A DNA stretch of 20,368 bases from an uncultured Eubacteriales bacterium (GTDB lineage Bacteria; Bacillota; Clostridia; Oscillospirales; CAG-272), in the NCBI GenBank assembly GCA_900546635.1, contig URDS01000040.1, forward strand, positions 1 to 20,368, given 5' to 3'. A model generated the notes under the pieces. That model was not told the origin of the DNA. It saw only the letters and a list, made by a program, of their open reading frames with translations, and ran no database searches. The position numbers were made by a program, and so were the translations under genes. Positions 1 to 5,250 of this stretch are shown here, piece by piece (position 1 is the stretch's first letter; every line of letters starts with the position of its first letter).

Positions 1-55
1 GAGCGCTGCCTTGCCAAGGCAGAGGTGGCGGGTTCGAGCCCCGTTTCCCGCTCCA
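1..55 (+). tRNA. tRNA-Gly (anticodon GCC), 5' end cut off by the window
   Basis: The window opens inside the 3' side of the D stem. The anticodon stem-loop is intact (CTGCC-TTGCCAA-GGCAG, anticodon GCC), followed by the T arm (GGTTCGAGCC core) and the 3' acceptor strand, ending in an encoded CCA at 53-55. The acceptor 5' strand and most of the D arm lie upstream of the window. It is separated from the following tRNA-Cys by only 3 nt, so the two are almost certainly one transcript. Confidence 0.93.
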
Positions 56-58
56 TAT

Positions 59-133
<75 letters not shown>

Positions 134-134
134 G

Positions 135-171
135 AAAAAACGACTTGCGCAGATGCGCAAGTCGTTTTTTT
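135..171 (+). terminator. Rho-independent terminator of the tRNA operon
   Basis: Perfect stem CGACTTGCGC (141-150) / GCGCAAGTCG (155-164), loop AGAT, flanked by A6 (135-140) and T7 (165-171). It starts 2 nt after the CCA of tRNA-Cys. The A and T tracts can extend the stem to 16 bp, so it could also work on the other strand. Confidence 0.93.
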
Positions 172-229
172 CGATAGAATTTGCATAGGCAGGCGGCTTG
201 CCGCTTTTTACGATATGAGGAGGCGCGAC

Positions 230-760
230 TTGATAGAATACAGAACGCTTGAAGAATCGGAGATTAACAGGCCGTTGTTTCTCGGATTTCAGCGGCGCCA
301 GGTTGTTTGCATGTGCCGTCGCCGTGAGGAGGGCAAATGGGTGGTCCGGAAAGACCCGTTTGTCGATCAGTGGAGCGAGGCTGATTATAGAAAGCTGGTA
401 GATTGTCTGCAAAATACAGTGCGTACCGGCGGACTTGTGTGCGCTGCGTTTTCGGACGGAATTTTGAAAGGATTTGTTTCTGTGGAATCCGATCCGATGG
501 GTACGGACGGGATATATCTGGATCTATCCTCGATTCATGTGTCCGAGGAAATGCGCGGGCGGGGGATCGGACGGGAACTGTTTCGGCGCGCTGCGGATTT
601 TGCGCGCGCGCACGGAGCGAAAAAACTCTACATTTCCGCTCATTCTGCCGTAGAGACGCAGGCGTTTTATCAGGCGATGGGATGCGTGGAGGCGAAAGAA
701 TACAACCGTGAACATGTCATGCAGGAACCGTTTGACTGTCAGATGGAATATTGCCTTTAA
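230..760 (+). CDS. GNAT family N-acetyltransferase
   Basis: A 176-residue protein of the GNAT (Gcn5-related) superfamily, which transfers an acetyl group from acetyl-CoA to an amine. The acetyl-CoA pyrophosphate-binding loop is visible as RGRGIG at about residues 109-114, after a strand reading YLDLSSIHVS. The C-terminal half (KKLYISAHSAVETQAFYQAMGC) is the usual beta4-alpha4-beta5 end of the fold. I chose the TTG at 230 because AGGAGG at 218-223 lies 6 nt upstream and the product then starts MIEYRTLEE, which I recall as the family's N-terminus. An in-frame ATG at 215 sits on the Shine-Dalgarno itself, and a longer frame runs back into tRNA-Cys. The substrate cannot be told. A hairpin with a T tract follows at 824-843, before a MATE exporter gene. 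Confidence 0.88.
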   Translation: MIEYRTLEESEINRPLFLGFQRRQVVCMCRRREEGKWVVRKDPFVDQWSEADYRKLVDCLQNTVRTGGLVCAAFSDGILKGFVSVESDPMGTDGIYLDLSSIHVSEEMRGRGIGRELFRRAADFARAHGAKKLYISAHSAVETQAFYQAMGCVEAKEYNREHVMQEPFDCQMEYCL

Positions 761-823
761 GCGTTTTCGGCCTTTGAGCTTTGCCGGAAATATACTGCTG
801 TAAAAATGCGCGGGCAGGCGCAG

Positions 824-843
824 CCGCGTTCCCGCGGTTTTTT
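824..843 (+). terminator. Probable intrinsic terminator or attenuator between the GNAT and MATE genes
   Basis: CCGCG (824-828), loop TTCC, CGCGG (833-837), then T6 (838-843). The stem is short but GC-only. A competing pairing uses CGCGGG near 810 with CCCGCG at 831-836. It lies only 16 nt before the chosen MATE start, which leaves no room for a promoter in between. The exporter must therefore be read through this hairpin or from a promoter upstream of it. Confidence 0.55.
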
Positions 844-859
844 GATTGGAAGTGAGAAA

Positions 860-2347
860 ATGCCGCAGACACAAAGACAGCCTTTTGCACAACGATTACG
901 CGGCTTGTTTGCACCCGTTGATCTTACGCACGGGAATATTTCCGGTGTGTTGATTCGGTTTTCCATACCGATTGTGCTTTCAAATTTGCTGCAGCAGATC
1001 TATACGCTCAGCGACGCGGCCATTTGCGGGCAGACGCTGACGGCCGGCGAGGTGGCCGGTATCAATGATACGTCGCCGCTGCTGTTTATGGTTTTACAGT
1101 TTGCGTTCGGCTGTGCGACCGGCTTTTCGGTCGTCACGGCAAATCGTGTCGGCGAGCGGGATGAGGCCGGAGTGCGCCGTTCCTTTGCCGCACAGATTTG
1201 GCTGTGCGGCGGTTTGACGCTTTTGCTCAGCGCAGCCGCGATTGTTTTTTTGAATCCGCTGCTTTCGATGGTCAATGTCACGCCGCAGAACGCAGAAGTG
1301 CATCGTGCGGCGTATACATATTGCCTGATTATTTTTCTCGGGATCGGAGCGCAACTGTTTTACAATGTGGTATGCAGCCTTTTACGCAGTACGGGCGATT
1401 CGTTTACGCCGCTTGTCTTTTTGTTTTTTTCGACCTTGCTGAACATTTTGCTGGATCTTCTCTTTATCCTCGGTTTTGGATGGGGCGTGGCCGGCGCCGC
1501 GGTTGCGACGATTGCCGCGCAGCTTTGCAGCGCCGTCGCCTGCTTTGTGTATACTTTTATAAAATATAAGGCTTTGCGCCTGCACCGCGCCGATTTTCGT
1601 ATGCCGCGCGGAGAACTGTGGCAGCATTTTCGGCTCGGACTGCCGCTCGGACTGCAATTTTCCGTGCTGGCCATCGGCGTGATTTTGATGATGGGACAGG
1701 TTGTTCGCTTTGATCTTCTCCCGGACGGGATGATGGTCGCCGGCGCGCCTGCGCAAAACGGTTTCGGCGCGGCGAATAAGATGATCAACTTTCTGATGTC
1801 GCCTTTTTGGGCGCTTGGCGCCGCATTGGTCAGCTTTAACGCGCAAAATTCGGGCGCGGGGGATTTTTTACGTGTGCGTAAAGGAACCGATCGTGCATTT
1901 TGGCTTGCGATGCTTTTGTATGTTATCTGCGCCGCTGTCGGCCTGTTGCTTTCCATAGGCGGCGCATATCAGTATATTTTTCTGAGTCCGGATAAAATTT
2001 CGGCTGCGTCTGTGACGTTTGGCAATTTGTTTTTATATGCAGATCTTCCGCTGTTTTGCTTTGTGGGCATTTTGCTGGTTTGGCGGAGCGCCGTGCAGGG
2101 GGTCGGCAAGCCGATCTATACGCTCTTTGCCGGAATTGCGGAGCTTGCCGCGCGCATCGTAATCAGCTTGTTTTTGCCGGTCGCGGTCGGCGGTATGGAA
2201 ATCAGCGCGCTGGCCCCGAAGTCTGCTTTTTATGCGTTGTGTCTTGCTGACCCCGGCGCGTGGCTGCTGGCGGCGCTTGTACTGCTGCCGCCGTATGTTT
2301 ACTATATTGTGCGGCCTGCTCGCCGTGTCGGCGAAAGCCGGCTTTGA
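860..2347 (+). CDS. MATE family multidrug/cation antiporter
   Basis: An integral membrane exporter of the MATE (multidrug and toxic compound extrusion) family, which moves organic cations out of the cell using a Na+ or H+ gradient. The protein is 495 residues from the ATG at 860. It begins with a short soluble leader (MPQTQRQPFAQRL) and the family-typical first helix (GVLIRFSIPIVLSNLLQQIYTLSDAAICG). About twelve hydrophobic helices follow in two similar halves, and the last ends LPPYVYYIVRPARR. A GSEK-type sequence and a weak GGAAGTGAG ribosome binding site precede ATG 860. An upstream in-frame ATG at 806 would start within the terminator-like hairpin and lacks a ribosome binding site, so I rejected it. 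The O-acetyltransferase gene starts 22 nt downstream, suggesting cotranscription. The substrate is unknown. Confidence 0.9.
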   Translation: MPQTQRQPFAQRLRGLFAPVDLTHGNISGVLIRFSIPIVLSNLLQQIYTLSDAAICGQTLTAGEVAGINDTSPLLFMVLQFAFGCATGFSVVTANRVGERDEAGVRRSFAAQIWLCGGLTLLLSAAAIVFLNPLLSMVNVTPQNAEVHRAAYTYCLIIFLGIGAQLFYNVVCSLLRSTGDSFTPLVFLFFSTLLNILLDLLFILGFGWGVAGAAVATIAAQLCSAVACFVYTFIKYKALRLHRADFRMPRGELWQHFRLGLPLGLQFSVLAIGVILMMGQVVRFDLLPDGMMVAGAPAQNGFGAANKMINFLMSPFWALGAALVSFNAQNSGAGDFLRVRKGTDRAFWLAMLLYVICAAVGLLLSIGGAYQYIFLSPDKISAASVTFGNLFLYADLPLFCFVGILLVWRSAVQGVGKPIYTLFAGIAELAARIVISLFLPVAVGGMEISALAPKSAFYALCLADPGAWLLAALVLLPPYVYYIVRPARRVGESRL

Positions 2348-2369
2348 ATTTTTAGACAGGGAGACGAAA

Positions 2370-3011
2370 ATGAAAACAGAAGAATCGGTTAAACGTATGT
2401 ATGAAGGACGGCTGTATCAGGCGGGCGACGAGGCGATTCTGCAGGATCAGGCGCTATGTCTCGAGGCGATGTATGACTATAACGCTACCCGTCCCTCAGA
2501 GTCAAAGCGCCGCGGGGAATTGCTCCGGAAAATGTTTTGCGAAATCGGTGAAAGATGCTACGTTGAGCCGCCTTTTTATGCGAATTGGGGTGGACGGCAT
2601 GTGCATTTCGGTGACGATGTATACGCCAATTTCGGCTTGACAATGGTGGATGACGGTCATATTTACGTCGGTGACAATGTGATGTTCGGCCCGCATGTTA
2701 CGGTTGCGACGGCGGGGCATCCGATTGATGCTGCGTTGCGCCGCGCGCAGCTTCAGTATAACATAGACGTACATATCGGCGCGAATGTATGGATCGGCGC
2801 GGGTGCTGTGATTCTGCCCGGCGTAACGATCGGGGAGAATACGGTGATCGGCGCCGGGAGCGTGGTGACCAAGGATATTCCGGCCGGTGTGGTTGCCGTA
2901 GGCAATCCCTGCCGTGTTCTGCGCGAGGTCGGAGAGCATGACCGGAAGTTCTATTTCCGGGACCGGCCGGTGGATTTGGATTTGTCAGATCTGGAAATTG
3001 AATCGGATTGA
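2370..3011 (+). CDS. Maltose/galactoside-type sugar O-acetyltransferase (left-handed beta-helix)
   Basis: A 213-residue acetyl-CoA-dependent O-acetyltransferase of the LacA/Maa/NodL group. The N-terminal Mac-type helical region runs to about residue 60 (YNATRPSESKRRGELLRKMF). Hexapeptide repeats of a left-handed beta-helix follow (IYVGDNVMFGPHVTV, IGANVWIGAGAVILPGVTIGENTVIGAGSVVTKDI). The VDDGHIYVGDNVMFGP and TAGHPID segments match the LacA active site, with H117 as the likely catalytic base. The ATG at 2370 has AGGGAG 8 nt upstream. The size is normal for the family (about 185-215), with a slightly longer acidic tail (DLDLSDLEIESD). It follows the MATE gene by 22 nt. The physiological acceptor, a sugar or another hydroxyl compound, cannot be inferred. 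Confidence 0.92.
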   Translation: MKTEESVKRMYEGRLYQAGDEAILQDQALCLEAMYDYNATRPSESKRRGELLRKMFCEIGERCYVEPPFYANWGGRHVHFGDDVYANFGLTMVDDGHIYVGDNVMFGPHVTVATAGHPIDAALRRAQLQYNIDVHIGANVWIGAGAVILPGVTIGENTVIGAGSVVTKDIPAGVVAVGNPCRVLREVGEHDRKFYFRDRPVDLDLSDLEIESD

Positions 3012-3062
3012 TGTCGGCAGCCTTGCGGATATTTCCTTATTCTGGAATTTTGCCGAATCGGC

Positions 3063-3090
3063 TTGCTTTTTTCGGTAAAACATGTATAAT
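3063..3090 (+). promoter_or_regulatory. Sigma-A type promoter of the perR-like gene
   Basis: -35 TTGCTT (3063-3068), a 16-nt spacer, and a perfect -10 TATAAT (3085-3090). Transcription should start near 3096-3098, leaving a leader of about 35 nt before the ATG at 3132. Confidence 0.75.
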
Positions 3091-3117
3091 AGAAATAAGA
3101 ACGCTTCTTATTTCTAT
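3089..3117. promoter_or_regulatory. Perfect inverted repeat over the -10/+1 region, probable operator
   Basis: Arms ATAGAAATAAGAA (3089-3101) and TTCTTATTTCTAT (3105-3117) are exact reverse complements around a CGC spacer. The left arm begins inside the -10 box, upstream of the expected start of the RNA, so it is better explained as a protein-binding site on DNA than as an RNA hairpin. Autoregulation by the downstream PerR-like protein is the natural reading. The sequence does not match the classic PerR box (TTATAATnATTATAA), so this is inference. Confidence 0.65.
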
Positions 3118-3131
3118 CGGAGGGATTGCAA

Positions 3132-3500
3132 ATGAACACCCGGCAAAGAGCATTGGTACTGGAAATTGTGCAGAGCAACTGCGATCATATGACGGCGGAG
3201 GAAATTTACGTAGCCGCTAAACGGCGCATGCCGCAAATTGCGATGGGAACCGTATACCGCAATCTTTCGATGCTGACCGCCGAGGGACAGATAAAAAAAA
3301 TCGAAGTGCCGAGCGGTCCCGACCGCTATGACGGCTGTATCCGCACACACGAGCATATGTTCTGTGACCGGTGCGGGCGGGTTATTGATATTTTTTGCGG
3401 GGATTTGACCAAGGCGATCGAAGCTGCGACCGGGCAAAAGATTTGTTCGTATTCGCTTAGCCTGCATGGGGTATGTCGAGATTGCGCCGCTGAAAATTGA
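3132..3500 (+). CDS. perR: Fur family regulator, PerR type (peroxide sensor)
   Basis: A 122-residue Fur-family repressor. The winged helix includes TAEEIYVAAKRRMPQIAMGT and VYRNLSMLTAEG (about residues 21-52). Four cysteines in two CxxC pairs (C78/C81 and C115/C118) form the structural zinc site. All five ligands of the PerR regulatory Fe/Mn site align with those of Bacillus subtilis PerR: H19, D67, H73, H75 and D86. The Asp at the D86 position, where Fur proteins have Glu, is a recognised PerR hallmark. I therefore infer a peroxide-sensing repressor of oxidative-stress genes. The ATG at 3132 is preceded by GGAGGG with ideal spacing; a TTG two codons earlier is less likely. It is shorter than B. 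subtilis PerR (145 aa) at the N-terminus. It has its own promoter and palindrome; no obvious target gene is adjacent. Confidence 0.85.
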   Translation: MNTRQRALVLEIVQSNCDHMTAEEIYVAAKRRMPQIAMGTVYRNLSMLTAEGQIKKIEVPSGPDRYDGCIRTHEHMFCDRCGRVIDIFCGDLTKAIEAATGQKICSYSLSLHGVCRDCAAEN

Positions 3501-3522
3501 AATTCGGCGCCCGCATTTTACC

Positions 3523-3564
3523 GCTAAACTGTGTTTCAACTCATTGTATATGCAGCTAAACTGT
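3523..3564 (+). repeat. Two 10-bp direct repeats upstream of the XRE promoter
   Basis: GCTAAACTGT occurs at 3523-3532 and again at 3555-3564, 32 bp apart start to start, about three helical turns. Both lie just upstream of the -35 box of the XRE gene. They may be binding sites for a regulator contacting one face of the DNA; no proof is possible from sequence alone. Confidence 0.45.
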
Positions 3565-3571
3565 CGGTCGG

Positions 3572-3601
3572 TTGACTGTATTTTGTTCTATGTGCTATCC
3601 T
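3572..3601 (+). promoter_or_regulatory. Probable promoter of the XRE regulator gene
   Basis: -35 TTGACT (3572-3577), an 18-nt spacer, and -10 TATCCT (3596-3601) with an extended TG at 3593-3594. The start codon at 3623 lies about 15 nt after the expected transcription start, just enough for the AAGGGGGAG ribosome binding site. Confidence 0.5.
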
Positions 3602-3622
3602 GCAGTTGAGAAAAGGGGGAGT

Positions 3623-4018
3623 ATGGTGGAAACAAAAACGCTTGGCAGAATGATTGCCGAACTCAGAAAAGCGCAGGGAATGACGCAGCTTGAACTGGCG
3701 GATAAAATGGGCGTGACCGATAAGGCGGTTTCAAAATGGGAACGGGATTTGTCCTGTCCGGACATTGGGTCTTTCTCGCATTTGGCCGAAATACTGCATG
3801 TTTCTGTTGATGAACTGCTGCAAATTAAAACAGCGCCGGATCGAAAAGTAACGGTCCGGCGCTGCTTGTTTATCAATAAAGTGAAAATTTCAAGGAAGAA
3901 AACTGTAAATAAAATACGTTTACAAGGCGGACATGTGCCGCCTTGTAAACACCTTGTGGGCGCGCGAGCGCCGACCCAAGGGCGGCGCGACGGCGCGCGC
4001 GAACGCGCTCCATCGTAG
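3623..4018 (+). CDS. XRE/Cro-type HTH regulator, probably truncated and run into repeat sequence
   Basis: Residues 1-69 form a textbook XRE helix-turn-helix domain: LGRMIAELRKAQGMTQLELA, then DKMGVTDKAVSKWERDLSCP and ILHVSVDELLQIK. From about residue 71 the frame crosses the first copy of a hairpin (3831-3864), a second perfect hairpin (3918-3950) and a GC-rich repeat block, ending at a TGA-type stop only at 4016-4018. The tail (for example HLVGARAPTQGRRDGARERA) is low-complexity and arginine-rich, unlike the C-terminal domains normally following this HTH. I infer that the original 3' part was lost and the frame now runs through non-coding repeat. The ATG at 3623 follows AAGGGGGAG closely; GTG at 3626 is a possible alternative. 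The DNA-binding domain itself looks intact, so a small active regulator remains possible. Confidence 0.6.
   Translation: MVETKTLGRMIAELRKAQGMTQLELADKMGVTDKAVSKWERDLSCPDIGSFSHLAEILHVSVDELLQIKTAPDRKVTVRRCLFINKVKISRKKTVNKIRLQGGHVPPCKHLVGARAPTQGRRDGARERAPS
3831..3864. repeat. Hairpin repeat, copy 1 (terminator-like on the minus strand)
   Basis: Arms CAGCGCCGGA (3831-3840) and TCCGGCGCTG (3855-3864), extendable inward by TCG/CGG to a 13-bp stem with an 8-nt loop. On the minus strand the stem is followed by TTTTAATTT, like an intrinsic terminator. The plus-strand side lacks a T run. It is nearly the same sequence as the stem-loop at 4046-4078. Confidence 0.8.
3918..3950. repeat. Perfect 13-bp inverted repeat
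   Basis: GTTTACAAGGCGG (3918-3930) and CCGCCTTGTAAAC (3938-3950) are exact reverse complements around ACATGTG. No T tract follows on either strand, so it is not a standard terminator. It lies in the middle of the segment bounded by the two terminator copies. Confidence 0.85.
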
Positions 4019-4040
4019 GAAACCCTTGGTTTTCCGACGG
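3951..4040. repeat. GC-rich structured repeat block
   Basis: Consecutive imperfect inverted repeats: CCTTGTGGG (3952-3960) with CCCAAGG (3974-3980) and GC-rich sequence between them, a run of alternating CG (ggcgcgcgcgaacgcgc), and an imperfect hairpin pairing the GGAAACC region near 4018-4025 with GGTTTTCC near 4029-4036. It resembles a member of an interspersed palindromic repeat family rather than coding DNA. The family assignment is inference. Confidence 0.45.
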
Positions 4041-4080
4041 AAAAAGGCGCCGGATCGTAAAGTATACGGTCCGGCGCTGC
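4041..4080 (-). terminator. Intrinsic terminator of the leftward exonuclease gene (hairpin repeat, copy 2)
   Basis: Read on the minus strand, the stem GCGCCGGA/TCCGGCGC (4070-4077 with 4047-4054, extendable inward by five pairs) is followed by C and T5 (complement of A 4041-4045). It begins 2 nt after the exonuclease stop codon. The plus-strand sequence differs by only a few bases from the hairpin at 3831-3864. Confidence 0.82.
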
Positions 4081-4081
4081 G

Positions 4082-5116
4082 TTATGATTCGGTGTCGGGC
4101 TTGCCGTTTGAAGCGGTTTGCGCTTCGACATGCTCCGAAGGTGTATCGGCTGTCTGCCTCTTTTCGGGGAGCCGATGCTTTTTTTGTTTGTGCATGCGCT
4201 CCTTGAAAGCGGCTTTTCGTTCCTCTGCTTTTTCAAGTACGGTGTTGTAATGCTCGGAGGCGTATTTTGAACCCTGGAAACAGGTGCGTACAAGTGAAAA
4301 TACCGATTTGTTCACGGCGGTAAATTTGATTCTGCCGAGAAAGTCGCCGCATTCCGGGCAATTTCCGAGTGCGATATAGTATCCGCCGCCTTTCGGAACC
4401 CATTTGGTGGTTTCAATTGCGTTTTTACATACCGGGCAACGCATTTTGGAGACCTGCTCATCGGCAAACGCGGCGCGTTTGCTTGTGTAGGGGGCAAAGC
4501 TTTCTTCAAGGAGCGGATGCTCCCAGAGCGCGCCTGCGTTCCCTTTGCCGTAGGCGGCGATGCCGGCTTCCAAATCGAGATGCGCGCATACGAGCGCCGT
4601 ATGATACGCGTCGTGCAGAGCGTTATGCGCTTCCAGTACCGGGACAATGCCGAAATGCTCAAGCGCGAACGCGAGGGAGCGCTGTCCCTTGCCGCCGTCC
4701 GTCTGCATATTGAAAATGGTTTGAAGATTATAGGAATGCTCACAAATCGCCGCATCCATATCCCAGGCAATCAAGTTTTGCCGCAGAATGGGCACATCAT
4801 CAAACCCCCATGTTAAAAGGATTGCTTCATTCCCGCAAAATTCCGCAAAGCGCTGTCCGACTTGTGAAAAATCTTCCGCCCCGCTCAGTTGCTCTTTGGT
4901 AATGCCGGTAAGCTCGCGCACACGCTTGTTCAGACGCTTGTAAAAGCGGGGGCGCACACACATGGAAAACTGTTCGCCCGGTTTTCCGTCCGGACTTAGG
5001 CGCACGGCGCCGATTTGGATGATCTCTCCGGTCAGTCGAACGCCGTTACGCCCTTTTTGCGGCTGCGCGGCGCACATCGGCTGATTCCATTCCATATCAA
5101 AAACTATATAGGACAT
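4082..5116 (-). CDS. DEDDh 3'-5' exonuclease with C-terminal zinc ribbon (KapD-like)
   Basis: A 344-residue protein. The N-terminal RNase T/DnaQ-type exonuclease domain has the ExoI motif FDMEWNQ (D7, E9), ExoII in ILLTWGFDDVPILRQ, and ExoIII HNALHDAYHTA with the DEDDh His and Asp. It would remove nucleotides from 3' ends with two metal ions. After about residue 230 a CxxC...CxxC zinc ribbon (MRCPVCKN and GNCPECGDF) is added, then a charged, lysine/glutamate-rich tail. KapD of Bacillus, linked to the KinA sporulation pathway, has the same exonuclease fold but lacks this tail. The start MSYIVFDMEWN at 5116 has AAAGGA 5 nt upstream; twenty extra in-frame residues further up look non-coding. The gene is divergent from a SpoVB-like gene and ends in its own terminator. 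The substrate, RNA or DNA, is unknown. Confidence 0.85.
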   Translation of the reverse strand: MSYIVFDMEWNQPMCAAQPQKGRNGVRLTGEIIQIGAVRLSPDGKPGEQFSMCVRPRFYKRLNKRVRELTGITKEQLSGAEDFSQVGQRFAEFCGNEAILLTWGFDDVPILRQNLIAWDMDAAICEHSYNLQTIFNMQTDGGKGQRSLAFALEHFGIVPVLEAHNALHDAYHTALVCAHLDLEAGIAAYGKGNAGALWEHPLLEESFAPYTSKRAAFADEQVSKMRCPVCKNAIETTKWVPKGGGYYIALGNCPECGDFLGRIKFTAVNKSVFSLVRTCFQGSKYASEHYNTVLEKAEERKAAFKERMHKQKKHRLPEKRQTADTPSEHVEAQTASNGKPDTES

Positions 5117-5166
5117 ACAATTCCTTTCGATCGACTCAAAAATGGCCGTGTGCACGGTATAAAACC

Positions 5167-5196
5167 ATTTTATCACAAATTCCCGATTTATGCCAG
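5167..5196 (-). promoter_or_regulatory. Probable promoter of the leftward exonuclease gene
   Basis: On the minus strand: -35 CTGGCA (complement of 5191-5196), an 18-nt spacer, and -10 TAAAAT (complement of 5167-5172), preceded by TGA as an extended -10. The expected leader is about 45 nt. Confidence 0.5.
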
Positions 5197-5207
5197 TCCT
5201 TTTTCAA

Positions 5208-5236
5208 TCATTTTGTGATTTGCAGTGGCATAGAAT
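5208..5236 (+). promoter_or_regulatory. Possible sigma-E-like promoter of the SpoVB-like gene
   Basis: TCATTTT (5208-5214), 14 nt, then CATAGAAT (5229-5236). This resembles the mother-cell sigma-E pattern (ATATT, 14-15 nt, CATACAAT). No good sigma-A pair is visible in the same interval. The match is partial and the resulting leader would be very short, about 8-15 nt, so this is tentative. Confidence 0.25.
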
Positions 5237-5250
5237 TTAGGGAATGGGGG

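Noticed and set aside
190..206. Second terminator after the tRNA operon (AGGCGG-CTTG-CCGCTT plus Ts)
   Set aside because: The stem is only 6 bp with a wobble pair, and it lies just before the GNAT ribosome binding site. The terminator at 135-171 is sufficient.
806..859. Upstream start (ATG 806) for the MATE gene
   Set aside because: It would place the N-terminus inside a terminator-like hairpin, lacks a ribosome binding site, and adds residues unlike MATE N-termini.
3595..4293. Minus-strand frame spanning the XRE gene and the exonuclease 3' end
   Set aside because: It overlaps a terminator, the repeat block and two better supported genes, and shows no recognisable domain.
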